Notes: generated from the sequence alone by a model not told the origin. Positions 25,794 through 34,804 are shown, numbered from the stretch's first letter. The stretch: 64,000 nt of DNA from Palsa-504 sp963744575 (GCA_963744575.1 CAVUUF010000013.1:123381-187380); one strand, 5' to 3'. Program-made: numbers and translations.

Positions 25794-25991
25794 ATGACGA
25801 TGTCGCTGGACAGGTTCATCGCCGACCCGCACGATGGGGTAGCCGAGTTGTTCGGCTGGTATGAGGCGGGCCCGGTGACCGTGCCCAGCGCCGACGAGCA
25901 CTGGTCGTTCAAGGTCGACGAAGGCAGCGCGCAGATGCTGCGGGAGGCCCTGACGGCCACCGGCGCACTGGTGTGCGGACGGCGCCGGTTC
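25794..25991 (+). pseudogene. Dihydrofolate reductase-like (RibD C-terminal domain) N-terminal remnant
   Basis: The frame reads VVSHMTMSLDRFIADPHDGV and then WYEAGPVTVPSADEHWSFKV ... LREALTATGALVCGRRRF. This is the usual first third of small RibD_C/dihydrofolate-reductase-family proteins in actinobacteria. It then breaks at the stop of the opposing AAA ATPase gene, and the downstream frame is antisense to that gene. About two thirds of the protein is missing. The true start may be a few codons before 25794. Confidence 0.7.
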
Positions 25992-25994
25992 GCG

Positions 25995-27464
25995 TTACGG
26001 CGTGCCCGGGTTGGGGGCCGCGGCCGGTTCCCCGGCCGCGTGTCCGCCGAGCAGGGCCCGGGTGAGCTGGTTCCGGGAATCGAAGAGCTCATCGAGGGCG
26101 GCGTTCATGTGCCCGTCGCTAACCGTCAGTGACCCGCCCGCGGCATCGCCGCGGTCTCCCGCAGCGCCGGAGCCGGGGCCCGCGGCGTCTTCGGCGGCAT
26201 ACATGGCGGCCCGGCGCAGCAGCTCCTTGAGGAAGGACGCGGCGACCCCTTCGGTCCGGGCGATCACGGCCTCAGGGCTGGCTAGGTCGAGTACGAGGTC
26301 GTGCTGGTAGAGCCGGATCAGCCTGCGCCGCGCGTCGGCATCGGGGAGGGGGAGCCAGGCCGCGTGGTCGACCCGGCCAGGCCGCTGGGTCAGGGCGGGC
26401 TCGAGCAGGTCGGCGCGGTTGGTGGTGAGCAGGAACGTGACATCGGCGTCGTCGCCGAGCCCGTCCATCTCGTTCAGCAGCTGGAAGAGCAGCGGGTGCT
26501 GGCCGGCCCGGCTGTCCCGCTGCTCGGCGATCAGGTCCACGTCCTCGACCACCACCATCGAGGGCTGCAATGCCCGGGCGACCGAGCAGGCCGCGGTGAT
26601 GTGACCAAGCGCCGCGCCGGTCAGCACCACCACGGTGACGCCCGGCGTCTGGCCGAGCAGGTAGCGGACGGTGTGGGTCTTGCCGGTGCCCGGCGGGCCG
26701 TGCAGCAAGACGCCGCGCTTGAGGTGCTGGCCGCTCGCGCGCAGCCGCGACACGTGCCGGGCCACCCCGACGACCTGCCGCTCGATCCGCTCGAGCAGGT
26801 CCGGGGGCAGGATCACCTGCTCGCGGCCGACCTCGGGACGTTCCAGGAAACTCAGCAGCTCCTGGCGGCGCGGGCCGAACACCTCACGGCCGAAGCCGAT
26901 CACATGCCCGCGGAACACGTTCCGCTCGATGCTGAGCCGCCGTATCTCGTCGAGGACCTGCCGCGCCCGCCCGGAGTCCGCGCATGCCACCTCCACGCTG
27001 ACCTCCGGGCCGGAGGCCTGGATCAGCAGGGCCAGCCGGCGCTGCCCGTCCGCGATCAGGCACAGGGCGCACTGCAGGCACGTCAGGGTGATCCCGCCCG
27101 GCCCGGCAGGCAGCAGATCGGTGGCCGGGCTGCCCATCCGCACGCCACGCCATTGCTCGTCCTGAACCAGGTCGGCCAAACCGGGTCCAGGGTGGAACCC
27201 GGTGATGCCCGCGAGCTCGTGACGGCGGCCCGGCCGCGCTAGCCAGGCATCCAGGCCGACCTGGACATTGACCCGGTCATACCCGGGCCACGTGGCCCGG
27301 ACCACCGGCACGTCGGCCGCCTGCGGACCCAGATGCTCCCACAGCGCCCGCTGAACCGGCGCATCCTCGGTCCGCGCCGCCGCCACCGCACGACGCAGCA
27401 GCCGCCTGGCAAGCCGGCCAACGTCAGCCAGCTCCAAGCCGGACTCCAGCTGAACAGGGCGCAT
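25995..27464 (-). CDS. AAA ATPase, FtsH/Cdc48-like single ATPase domain
   Basis: This is a 489-residue protein. The N-terminal ~230 residues are not recognised, apart from GVRMGSPATDLLPAGPGG. The AAA module has Walker A GPPGTGKT (256-263), Walker B MVVVEDVDLI (about 303-312), sensor 1 TTNRADLLEPAL and an arginine-finger region RPGRVDHAAWLPLPD. Such proteins remodel or unfold partner proteins; no protease domain is present. The ATG at 27464 follows GGGG. An in-frame GTG 9 nt earlier is an alternative. No partner gene is evident. Confidence 0.85.
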   Translation of the reverse strand: MRPVQLESGLELADVGRLARRLLRRAVAAARTEDAPVQRALWEHLGPQAADVPVVRATWPGYDRVNVQVGLDAWLARPGRRHELAGITGFHPGPGLADLVQDEQWRGVRMGSPATDLLPAGPGGITLTCLQCALCLIADGQRRLALLIQASGPEVSVEVACADSGRARQVLDEIRRLSIERNVFRGHVIGFGREVFGPRRQELLSFLERPEVGREQVILPPDLLERIERQVVGVARHVSRLRASGQHLKRGVLLHGPPGTGKTHTVRYLLGQTPGVTVVVLTGAALGHITAACSVARALQPSMVVVEDVDLIAEQRDSRAGQHPLLFQLLNEMDGLGDDADVTFLLTTNRADLLEPALTQRPGRVDHAAWLPLPDADARRRLIRLYQHDLVLDLASPEAVIARTEGVAASFLKELLRRAAMYAAEDAAGPGSGAAGDRGDAAGGSLTVSDGHMNAALDELFDSRNQLTRALLGGHAAGEPAAAPNPGTP

Positions 27465-27761
27465 CGTCCCCACGAAAGCAGAATAATCGCGATCTCGACA
27501 CGCCGTTGAGCGGAAGGCAGGCCCCGACGGCCCTGGCGTGGGCAGCCCGGCGGCGCGGCCGTGGACCAACCCGGTACGTCGCGGCCCGCCTAGGTCGCTC
27601 CGACCCGGTGCCGCGCCTGCGGTCGGCTCCCGAGCCGGACCCGGCACAACCAGAATTTGGGCCGAACGAGCTGGCAATTCCGCCCGGCCACCCCGCCTGC
27701 CCCGCCGGGTGCGGCGCTAGCCGAACAGTCAACGTCACCGCGGGCAACCGGCGCTGGCTCC

Positions 27762-27767
27762 TACGAT
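27762..27767 (+). promoter_or_regulatory. -10 element TACGAT, 6 nt before GTG (leaderless start)
   Basis: TACGAT is followed by 6 nt and the GTG at 27774 of the TetR gene. A weak GGCGGGG overlaps the start, so leaderless initiation is likely but not certain. Confidence 0.4.
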
Positions 27768-27773
27768 GGCGGG

Positions 27774-28400
27774 GTGACCGAGGAGGCTGGCGGAGGTCCG
27801 CCTGGGCGTCGCTCGTATCCGAAGGGAGTGCGACGACGGCAGCAGATCCTGCAGAGCGCGATCGCCCTGTTCGCGCAGCGGGGGGTGGACAGGGCATCTT
27901 TGCGCACGGTGGGTGAGGCGATCGGGGTGTCCCACGCTGCGCTGCGTCATTACTTCTCCTCGCGGGACGAGTTGCTGGTCGAGGTGTACCGGACACACGA
28001 GGCGCTTATGGTCGAGAGCGCACCCTCAGCGGATGAGTCTGCGGTCGGCGTGATCGCCGAGGCTGCTGAGCGGAACCGCTCGATCCCCGGCCTGGTGGAG
28101 CTCTACGCGACGCTCACCACCGATGCGCTGCAGGAGCGGCATGCCGTCACCCGGGAGTTCGTGCGTGACCGGTTCCGGTTGCTGCGGGAGGCGCTGGCCG
28201 CCCGGATCGAGTCCGGGCAGCAGGCGGGTCGCATCGCGGCGGACATCGACCCGCTGGACGCGGCTGCGCTGGTGATCGCCGCGTCGGATGGTCTGCAGAT
28301 CCAGTGGCTTCTGGATCCCGGCGCCGTGGATGTAGGCCGCTCGTTGTCGATCCTGGAGCGGCTGCTCCCGCGGGACCCGGGCCCGGATGCAACGGCCTAA
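27774..28400 (+). CDS. TetR-family transcriptional regulator
   Basis: This 208-residue regulator has the TetR helix-turn-helix RRRQQILQSAIALFAQRGVDRASLRTVGEAIGVSHAALRHYFSSRDELLVEVY (about residues 20-70). An all-helical ligand-binding region follows. The MFS exporter gene begins 70 nt downstream on the same strand, so it probably controls that transporter through the palindrome at 28434-28450. The GTG at 27774 gives the expected N-terminus; longer open frame upstream is not family-like. Confidence 0.92.
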   Translation: MTEEAGGGPPGRRSYPKGVRRRQQILQSAIALFAQRGVDRASLRTVGEAIGVSHAALRHYFSSRDELLVEVYRTHEALMVESAPSADESAVGVIAEAAERNRSIPGLVELYATLTTDALQERHAVTREFVRDRFRLLREALAARIESGQQAGRIAADIDPLDAAALVIAASDGLQIQWLLDPGAVDVGRSLSILERLLPRDPGPDATA

Positions 28401-28433
28401 CTCCGGCATCTCGACCCTCTGCCCGCCCGTGAT

Positions 28434-28450
28434 ATCTTCCACTGGAAGGT
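28434..28450. promoter_or_regulatory. 17-bp imperfect palindrome before the MFS gene
   Basis: ATCTTCCA and TGGAAGGT flank one central C, with a single mismatch between arms; the inner 13 bp are perfect. It lies 21 nt before the MFS start and just after the tetR stop. A TetR operator is the likely reading. Confidence 0.45.
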
Positions 28451-28470
28451 TTTTAGAGCGGAGGCCGATC

Positions 28471-29676
28471 GTGTCGTCATCTGGCCCCGGGCGCTCGACG
28501 CTGGCCCGCTGGCGATGGACGGTCACCGCTGCGTTCGGGCTGGGCGGGATCACGGTCTCGGCGTGGGGTCCGCGGCTGCCGGCCATCAAGGCGGGCCTCG
28601 GCATCGGCACGGCCACGATCGGGCTGCTCCTGGCGGGAGTGACCGTCGGGGCCATCCTCGGGCTGCTCGCGTCGACTCCGGTCCTGCACTGGCTGGGAAG
28701 CCGCCGGGCCGTCGCGGGAGCGCTGCTGCTCATCGCCGCCGCGATGACCGTCATGGGCGTTGCCCTCATTCGCGGTTCAGTTCCGCTGCTCGCGGTGGCC
28801 TTCGTGATCGTCGGGCTGGGGATCGGCACTCTCGACGTGCTGATCAACGTGGAGGGCTCCGCTGTCGAGCAGGCCGCGGGGCGCACCCTCATGCCGATGA
28901 TGCACGCCGCCTGGTCCATCGGGGTCGCCACCGGGGCGGGGATCGGCGCGGCCTGCGCGGCTCTGGGCATCTCGCCTTCGGCGCAGCTCATCGCCGAAGC
29001 CGTCCTCATCGCGGCGGCCGCCCTCGGGACCGCGGCGGGGATCCCGCGCGGCAGGCGCGCACCGGCCGGGCAGCCGCCGCAGGACCGGGGAGCGAAGCTC
29101 CGCCAGTGGCTCCGCGGCTGGCTGGACTGCCGGCTGCTGCTCATCGGGGTCGTCATGCTCGGCGTCGAGCTCGGCGAAGGTTCGGCGGGCAACTGGCTCA
29201 CCCTGGCGGTGCGGAACGACCACGGACAGACCGCCGCGGTCGCCGCGCTGTTCGTCACCGCATTCGCCGTCGGCGAAGCCCTCGCCCGGATCTTCGGCGG
29301 GCCCATCGTCGATCGCCTCGGACGCGTCCGCACCATTCGCGTGACCACCGCCCTCGGCGTCATCGGCGTGGTGCTGTTCATCGAGACCGGCAACCGCTGG
29401 ATCATCCTCGCCGGCGTGCTGCTGTGGGCGGTCGGCGTCTCGATGGGCTTCCCCCTCGGCATGTCCGCGGCAGCGGAGAGCGGACCCGACCCGGCCGCAC
29501 GGGTCAGCGTCGTCGCCTCCATCGGCTACTTCGCCAACCTGGCCGGACCGCTGGCCATCGGCCTGCTCGCCCAGTCCGTCGGGCTCCTCAACGCCTTGTG
29601 GCTCATCGTCGCCCTGTTCCTCACCGCCTTCGCCGCCGCCAGCTCATTCCGCCCGGCGGCACGGCGGGGAACATAG
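28471..29676 (+). CDS. MFS transporter
   Basis: This 401-residue major facilitator has about twelve hydrophobic segments. The first is preceded by GRSTLARWRWTVTAAFG. The between-segment motif GSRRAVAGA and the second-half DRLGRVRTIR follow the usual MFS A-motif layout. The pattern resembles the FucP/YbjJ-like branch (TVSAWGPRLPAIKAGLGIGTATIGLLLAGVTVGAILG). GCGGAGG precedes the GTG. It sits behind a tetR gene, so efflux of a toxic compound is plausible. The last 56 nt overlap the convergent thiolase gene. Confidence 0.88.
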   Translation: MSSSGPGRSTLARWRWTVTAAFGLGGITVSAWGPRLPAIKAGLGIGTATIGLLLAGVTVGAILGLLASTPVLHWLGSRRAVAGALLLIAAAMTVMGVALIRGSVPLLAVAFVIVGLGIGTLDVLINVEGSAVEQAAGRTLMPMMHAAWSIGVATGAGIGAACAALGISPSAQLIAEAVLIAAAALGTAAGIPRGRRAPAGQPPQDRGAKLRQWLRGWLDCRLLLIGVVMLGVELGEGSAGNWLTLAVRNDHGQTAAVAALFVTAFAVGEALARIFGGPIVDRLGRVRTIRVTTALGVIGVVLFIETGNRWIILAGVLLWAVGVSMGFPLGMSAAAESGPDPAARVSVVASIGYFANLAGPLAIGLLAQSVGLLNALWLIVALFLTAFAAASSFRPAARRGT

Positions 29677-31240
29677 CCCGCATCCCGGTGTCACTGGTGG
29701 TGACCCGGTTGCCGAAGCCGAACGACCGGACGTAAACCCGCTGGCCGACCGGTTCCGGCGCGGTGAGCAGGTCGAGGATCTCGATGTCACGGCCGTCGCC
29801 GCGGGCCGCGAACCGCCTGCCGTCGGCGTCGAGCCGGCCGATGACGATGCCGGTACGGGATCCGTCCCGGTCGTGCTTGACCGTGTAGGTCTCGATGGTC
29901 GCCCACCCGTCGGCATGCCGGGCCTCGGCCGGCGCCGCCCAGCCGTCGATCTCAGCCTGCAGTTCGGCGCTGCGGTCCGCCGTCCAGCCCGCCGGGGTGG
30001 TGGAGTACACCCCGGCGGAGTACTTGCTCATGACTCCGCCGTTGGCGCCGACGAGCCCGTAGGAGCCCGGCGCCCGCCGCGCCCGGTGCACCGTTTCGGC
30101 GATGGCGTGCATCGAGTAGTTGTTGCCGGCGCCGCCGAAAAACGGCAGCCCGCCAGTGAGGGTCAGCCCGCGCGGATCGTCCGCGGCCAGGCTCAGGCCA
30201 TCGCAGATGTTGAACACCGGTGCCGGGAAACAGCTGTACAGGTCGATGGTGGCCAGCTCGCCGGCACCCAGGCCGGCCACCTCCAGGGCGTGCCGCACGG
30301 CCATCACCGACGCCGGGCCCGCCGACAGGTCGGCGCGGTCCAGCAGGTCCCGCTCCCGCAGGTCGGCGTGACCGTGCAGGAACACCCGCTGATGGTCGGG
30401 CACGCCGAGGCGACGCGCGGTGGCCACGGACATCAGCAGCACGGCGGCGCCCTGGTTGACCTTCTCCCTCGCCACGATGTACCGGGTGTACGGGTCGGCG
30501 ATGGGCCGGTTCGCCTCGGTCGGCGTGACTAGCTCCGCGGCACTGCGCTCGACCGGCGCCGCGGCGTGCGGGTTGGCCGCGGCGACCCGGGTGAACGGCG
30601 CGAACAGCGCGCCCATGGCGGCGGCGTACTCGTCGCGGGTCTGCTTGAGGCGGGCGCGGCGGGCGTTGTCGACCAGCGCGTACTGGCTGGGGGCGTCGGT
30701 GAGCCCGTGCGCAGCCCGGTGCAGCGACATCATGCCGCGCAGCCCGTACCCGCGGTCTTCCAGGGAGCCGTCGGCGTGTTCGGCGAAGTCCGGCCGGTCG
30801 TCAGCCTTGGCATACCGCTCGATGGTGGAGATGGCCTCCGACCCGAACAGCAGCACCGCCTCGGCCCGGCCGCCGGCGATCACCGCGGCGAACTCGTTGA
30901 CCAGGTGCTGCGGCGCCTGACCGCCGCTGACTTCCAGGACCGCGCGGGCCTGCCGGGCGCCGGTCCGGCCGGCCACCGACCGGGGATAATTATCCGAACG
31001 GCCCAGGGGTGCCCGTGCCCGCGGGTGGGAATTCTCGAACTGGCGGACGCCGGCCACGGTGTCGATCGCCGCGGCGACGGCCTCTGGCTCGGCCTCGGTG
31101 TCCGCGAGGGCCTCCCGGGCCGCGTCAGCGGCCAGGTCCACAGGCGAGCGGCGCCGGTAGCCAGGATCACCGAGCCGCTCGGATGCCTGGCCGACTCCGA
31201 CGACGACCGGCGTGCGCGGGTCGGTGAACGCGGTCTGCAT
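29621..31240 (-). CDS. Acetyl-CoA acetyltransferase-like thiolase
   Basis: This 539-residue protein is of the thiolase superfamily, lipid-transfer/SCPx-associated branch (TPVVVGVGQASERLGDPGYRRRSPVDLAADAAREAL, then GGQAPQHLVNEFAAVIAGGRAEAVLLFGSEAIST). GGLPFFGGAGNNYSMHAIAETV and GLVGANGGVMSKYSAGVYST are typical late blocks. Canonical biosynthetic thiolase motifs are only partly kept, so the acyl substrate is uncertain. AGGAGG lies 7 nt before the ATG. The C-terminal tail (SWRRRRR) is encoded in the overlap with the MFS gene and is unlike the usual ending, which suggests rearrangement there. Confidence 0.85.
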   Translation of the reverse strand: MQTAFTDPRTPVVVGVGQASERLGDPGYRRRSPVDLAADAAREALADTEAEPEAVAAAIDTVAGVRQFENSHPRARAPLGRSDNYPRSVAGRTGARQARAVLEVSGGQAPQHLVNEFAAVIAGGRAEAVLLFGSEAISTIERYAKADDRPDFAEHADGSLEDRGYGLRGMMSLHRAAHGLTDAPSQYALVDNARRARLKQTRDEYAAAMGALFAPFTRVAAANPHAAAPVERSAAELVTPTEANRPIADPYTRYIVAREKVNQGAAVLLMSVATARRLGVPDHQRVFLHGHADLRERDLLDRADLSAGPASVMAVRHALEVAGLGAGELATIDLYSCFPAPVFNICDGLSLAADDPRGLTLTGGLPFFGGAGNNYSMHAIAETVHRARRAPGSYGLVGANGGVMSKYSAGVYSTTPAGWTADRSAELQAEIDGWAAPAEARHADGWATIETYTVKHDRDGSRTGIVIGRLDADGRRFAARGDGRDIEILDLLTAPEPVGQRVYVRSFGFGNRVTTSDTGMRAMFPAVPPGGMSWRRRRR

Positions 31241-31360
31241 CAGATGTCCTCCTGGCCGTTCCAGGTGACCACGGCGCCGATGGCCTCGATGGCGGTCCCG
31301 CGCCGTCACCGTCCCGGCAACGCAATCCCGACTGATTCCCTTCCGGGCTGTGGATGGCGG

Positions 31361-31594
31361 TCACGCTAGCGGCGCGGGGAAGGTCTGCGCGGCGGATGTC
31401 GCCGAGCGCTCCGGAGGTGACCAGCTCGCGGAGCCGGAGGCGATGCCGCGCTCGGCGGCGAACGCCTCGGCGCGGCTACGGTCGCGGGCGGCCACGGCCA
31501 CGACCTGGTGGGCCAGTGTCCTGGCCGGGGCGATAATGCCCTCGTCGGCGATCCGGGCGGCGCCGAGGACGCCGATGCGCAGCGGTGCCGTCAC
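31361..31594 (-). pseudogene. Gfo/Idh/MocA oxidoreductase, N-terminal remnant
   Basis: The frame begins MTAPLRIGVLGAARIADEGI followed by QVVAVAARDRSRAEAFAAERGIA, a clear NAD-binding start of a Gfo/Idh/MocA dehydrogenase. It then loses similarity and stops after 77 residues instead of about 350. The GTG start overlaps the stop of the full-length Gfo/Idh gene by 4 nt, so it was the third gene of that operon. A deletion toward the thiolase gene is likely. Confidence 0.75.
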
Positions 31595-32769
31595 CGGGGC
31601 ACCTCGACCGCGGAGCCGGCCGTGGCTGCTTCGATGACGGCGCGCTGGACCTGCAGGTTGCGCAGGCCGTCGGCGAAGGTGGCCTGGCGGGGGAGCCGGT
31701 CGAGTCCCGCTATCTCATCCAGGAACGCCCGGGCCTGATAGGTGAAGAACTCCTGGCCGCCATGCCCGACACCGGCGAAGGGCATGGACTGGGCGACGGC
31801 GATGTAGGGGTGCTCCGGGCCGGTTATCACGCGCCGCCAGCCGTTGGTGGCCGGGTCCGGCGTGCTGTCGATGAAGCCGAACTCGGAATTGCGGGACAGG
31901 TCGAAGCGGGCTGCGGCCCTGCTGCCGGACAGCTCGAAGGCCAGGTCGTTCGGGTGACCCATGGCCACCCGGGAGATGGAGAAGGTGCCGGCCGCGCCAC
32001 TGGCGAACTCGGCCACGAACGTGGCTATGTCGTCGTTGGTCACTGGCTCCCGCTCGGTGCTGACCGTGACTCCGGCGGCGTGTCCGAGCGCGGCTCCGAG
32101 CGGTACCGGACGGTCCTTGATCACGATCGGCAGCGTCGCCCCCCGGATCGAGGTGACCGGGCCGCACAGCTGCTCGGCGAGGTCGATCAGGTGGCTGCCG
32201 AGGTCGGCGAGCGCGCCGGAGCCGGGCGGTCCGGCGTAGCGCCAGCTGTTCGGCGCGTCGGGGTCCGCGGCGTAGTCGCACCAGTAGCGGCCGTTGAAGT
32301 GCAGCAGCTGACCCAGCGCTCCGGTCCGGATCAGCTCGGCCACCGCGGCGACCGCGGGGGACCTGCGGTAGGAAAACCCGCAGCTGGCCACCCGTCCGGA
32401 CTTCTCGGCGGCGGCCACCATGGCCTGGGCGTCTGCCACGGAAGGTGCGAGGGGCTTCTCGCAGAGCACGTGCTTGCCCGCCGCCAGCAGGCCCTCGGCG
32501 ATCTCGCGGTGCAGGTGGTTGGCCACCACGATGCTCACCGCGTCGATGTCGTCGGCTTCCGCGATGGCCTGCCAGGACGACTCGGCGCGCTCGAAGCCAT
32601 AGCGTTGCGCGGTGTGGGTCGCGAACTCGCTGCTGAGGTCCGCTACCGCGACCAGCCGGACCGCGGGGGCGCCGCTGCCGAACACCGTCTGAGCGGTGCG
32701 GTAGGCGTGAGCGTGTGAGCGGCCCGCCATGCCCGCGCCGATCACGGCCACGCCGATTCCTTCGGTCAT
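31591..32769 (-). CDS. Gfo/Idh/MocA-family oxidoreductase
   Basis: This 392-residue sugar-type dehydrogenase has the Rossmann motif VAVIGAGMAGRSHAHAYR at the N-terminus. KHVLCEKPLAPS carries the family's catalytic EKP lysine, and ADLGSHLIDLAEQL the usual GxHxxD-like active-site block. These enzymes oxidise or reduce sugars, inositols and related polyols with NAD(P). It overlaps the sugar-isomerase gene upstream (ATGA) and a truncated sister gene downstream, so this was a polyol or sugar catabolic operon. Confidence 0.92.
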   Translation of the reverse strand: MTEGIGVAVIGAGMAGRSHAHAYRTAQTVFGSGAPAVRLVAVADLSSEFATHTAQRYGFERAESSWQAIAEADDIDAVSIVVANHLHREIAEGLLAAGKHVLCEKPLAPSVADAQAMVAAAEKSGRVASCGFSYRRSPAVAAVAELIRTGALGQLLHFNGRYWCDYAADPDAPNSWRYAGPPGSGALADLGSHLIDLAEQLCGPVTSIRGATLPIVIKDRPVPLGAALGHAAGVTVSTEREPVTNDDIATFVAEFASGAAGTFSISRVAMGHPNDLAFELSGSRAAARFDLSRNSEFGFIDSTPDPATNGWRRVITGPEHPYIAVAQSMPFAGVGHGGQEFFTYQARAFLDEIAGLDRLPRQATFADGLRNLQVQRAVIEAATAGSAVEVPR

Positions 32770-33785
32770 GAGTCCGCCTCGGAGGAACCGCCTGGGCCGC
32801 GGCCGGCCGCCTGCAGCAGGGTCCCGGCGGCGTACCGCAGGCCCTCCATCTGGTCGAGCTCCTGGTCCTCGTGCTCGATGTTGACCGCCATCCCGGCGTC
32901 GACATCCCGCAGCGCGCCGAGGAAGCCGGCCCACCAGCCGACGTCGTGGCCGCGGCCGACGGCGACGAAGTCCCATGAAGACTCGGCCGGCCACCCGCTC
33001 AGCGAGTGCGGGCCGCCCAGGCTCAGCCACTTCGGGTCGTCCTTCGCGACCCAGGTGAAGCTGTCGTCGAGGTTGCCGTTGACCTTGCTCAGCGGGTTGA
33101 TGCGGGTGTCCTTGGCCGCCGCGTTGTAGACCAGGCCGCCCAGGGACCGCACCGCCTCGGCGGGGTCGATCCCCTGCCAGAACAGGTGGCTCGGGTCCAT
33201 CTCCGCGCCGACGTGGGTGGCACCTATCTCGGTGGCCAGCCGCTCGAGAGTGCGCGGGTTGAACACCACGTTGCCCGGGTGCATCTCGAGGCAGACCTTC
33301 ACGTCATGGCCGGCGGCGAAGGCCTGCACCTTCTTCCAGAAGGGGATGGCCACCTCGTTCCACTGGTAGTCCCGGATCTGCAGGAAGGCGCTGTGCCACG
33401 GCACGACGTTCCAGACCGGAAGCCTGGAGGCTGGCTCCGAGCCCGGCACTCCGGACATCGTCACGACGCGCTTCACGCCCAGCAGCGCGGCGAGCTCAAT
33501 GGAGGTGTAGATGTCCTGCGCCTGCCTGGCTCCCCCCGGGCCGGGGTCCAGCGGGTTGCCGTTGCAGTTCAGCGCGGTCAGCGCGACACCGGTCTCGTCG
33601 AACAGGGCGAGGTACTCGCTGCGGGCGGTTTCGCTCGACCTTAGCTTCTCGACTGGCAGGTGTACCGGGGGCAGGAACCCGCCGGAGTTGATCTCAGCGC
33701 TGTCCAGGCCGAGCCCGGCCAAGATGCCGAGCGCCTCCTGCAAGGGCTTGTTGTGCAGGCACGCGGTGTAGGCCCCAAGTTTCAC
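32766..33785 (-). CDS. Sugar phosphate isomerase/epimerase (xylose isomerase-like TIM barrel)
   Basis: This 339-residue TIM-barrel protein begins KLGAYTACLHNKPLQEALGILAGLGLDSAEINSGG. Metal-binding acidic and His residues typical of the AP-endonuclease-2/xylose-isomerase superfamily lie in VCLEMHPGNVVFN, GAEMDPSHLFWQGIDP and NIEHEDQELDQ. The GTG at 33785 is preceded by GAGGAG. It is the first gene of an operon with the Gfo/Idh dehydrogenase, a common pairing in inositol- or keto-sugar catabolism. The IS605-type element lies about 55 bp upstream of its start. Confidence 0.9.
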   Translation of the reverse strand: MKLGAYTACLHNKPLQEALGILAGLGLDSAEINSGGFLPPVHLPVEKLRSSETARSEYLALFDETGVALTALNCNGNPLDPGPGGARQAQDIYTSIELAALLGVKRVVTMSGVPGSEPASRLPVWNVVPWHSAFLQIRDYQWNEVAIPFWKKVQAFAAGHDVKVCLEMHPGNVVFNPRTLERLATEIGATHVGAEMDPSHLFWQGIDPAEAVRSLGGLVYNAAAKDTRINPLSKVNGNLDDSFTWVAKDDPKWLSLGGPHSLSGWPAESSWDFVAVGRGHDVGWWAGFLGALRDVDAGMAVNIEHEDQELDQMEGLRYAAGTLLQAAGRGPGGSSEADS

Positions 33786-33845
33786 GGTGAGCTCCTCGCG
33801 ACGATCATCTATCTTCTCCCGCTTAGTGAGGCGATTCGACGTCCT

Positions 33846-33865
33846 CCCCGCCGTGAACGACGGGG
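33846..33865. repeat. Left-end hairpin of the IS605-type element
   Basis: CCCCGCCG, loop TGAA, CGACGGGG: seven of eight stem positions pair. It lies 16 nt beyond the tnpB stop. In related elements this end also forms the 3' part of the TnpB guide RNA. It nearly matches the hairpin at 34794-34813. Confidence 0.75.
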
Positions 33866-33881
33866 ATTCCTCCAGCGCGGC

Positions 33882-34349
33882 TCACGCCGTGCTCCGGTGG
33901 GTTCCTGCTTCACCGGCATCAGCCAGGGCATGCCCTGGTCTTACGTCGCCTCCACAGGCGTTTAGCCTCTCCCTGCGCCCCAGGGCGAGGACGTTCCTTG
34001 CCGCGTTCACGTCGCGGTCGTGGACAGTCCCGCACGCCGGGCACGTCCACTGACGGACACTGAGTGGCTTCGGTCCGTCTTTCACGCCGCAGGCCGAGCA
34101 CACCTGGCTGGTGGCCTCGAACCGGCCGACCTTGGCGAACGTACGCCCGTACTGCACCGCCTTTTCCTCGACCAGCCGCAGCAACTGGGACCAGCCAGCG
34201 TCGTAGACGGATTTAGCTAGCCGGGTCCGGGCCAGGCCGGACACGCACAAGTCCTCGGCGTAGACCGCTTGGGCCCGCGCCAGGGCTTGCTGCTGCCCCG
34301 GCATCGGGTAGATGCGGTACCGGTACCTGACCTGCATGACACTGACCAT
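33882..34349 (-). pseudogene. tnpB: TnpB RNA-guided nuclease, internally deleted
   Basis: The 155-residue frame keeps the TnpB beginning (QVRYRYRIYPMPGQQQALARAQ). It then jumps straight to the C-terminal third: LAKSVYDAGWSQLLRLVEEKA, the zinc finger CSACGVKD ... CPACG, and DRDVNAARNVLALG with the last RuvC Asp. Full-length TnpB is about 400 residues, and the segment with the first RuvC Asp and the Glu is missing. The frame is uninterrupted, so an in-frame deletion is indicated. The product cannot be a DNA nuclease, but it could still be made. tnpA starts 12 nt away on the other strand. Confidence 0.85.
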
Positions 34350-34360
34350 ACCGTTGGCCT

Positions 34361-34804
34361 ATGACATTTCCGGAGGATTGCCGCCGTGGCAGGCATGTGG
34401 TTTCCGCGCTCCACGTTCATTTGGTCTTCGTGACAAAGTACCGGCGTGGTGTGCTCGACGCGGACATGCTCGCCTGCTGCGAGGACACCGTACGGAAGGT
34501 CTGCGGCGACTTCGGTGCCGAGCTGCGCGAGTTCAACGGAGAAGACGACCACGTGCACCTGCTGGTTGAGTACCCGCCGAAGGTCTCCGTCTCCACGCTG
34601 GTAAACAGTCTCAAGGGCGTCTCCGCGCGGCGGCTGCGGTCGGAGTTCACCGGACGCGTGAACCGGCACATCATGCATGGCCATTTCTGGTCGCCGTCCT
34701 ACTTCGCCGCGTCCTGCGGCGGCGCGCCGCTGAGTATCATCCGCCAGTACATCGAGCAGCAAAGACGCCCGGTTAAAGCAGTTTCCGGGCTAACCCCGCC
34801 CTGA
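34361..34804 (+). CDS. tnpA: IS200/IS605 family transposase TnpA
   Basis: This 147-residue Y1 HUH single-strand transposase is complete. HVVSALHVHLVFVTKYRRGVL is the usual opening. The HUH motif is HVHLLVEYPP (about residues 64-73), and the nucleophilic Tyr lies in IIRQYIEQQ near residue 128. It cuts and joins single-stranded ends at subterminal hairpins, so the element may still move. The stop lies inside the right-end hairpin. The ATG at 34361 is used; an in-frame GTG at 34397 also fits the family start. Confidence 0.92.
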   Translation: MTFPEDCRRGRHVVSALHVHLVFVTKYRRGVLDADMLACCEDTVRKVCGDFGAELREFNGEDDHVHLLVEYPPKVSVSTLVNSLKGVSARRLRSEFTGRVNRHIMHGHFWSPSYFAASCGGAPLSIIRQYIEQQRRPVKAVSGLTPP

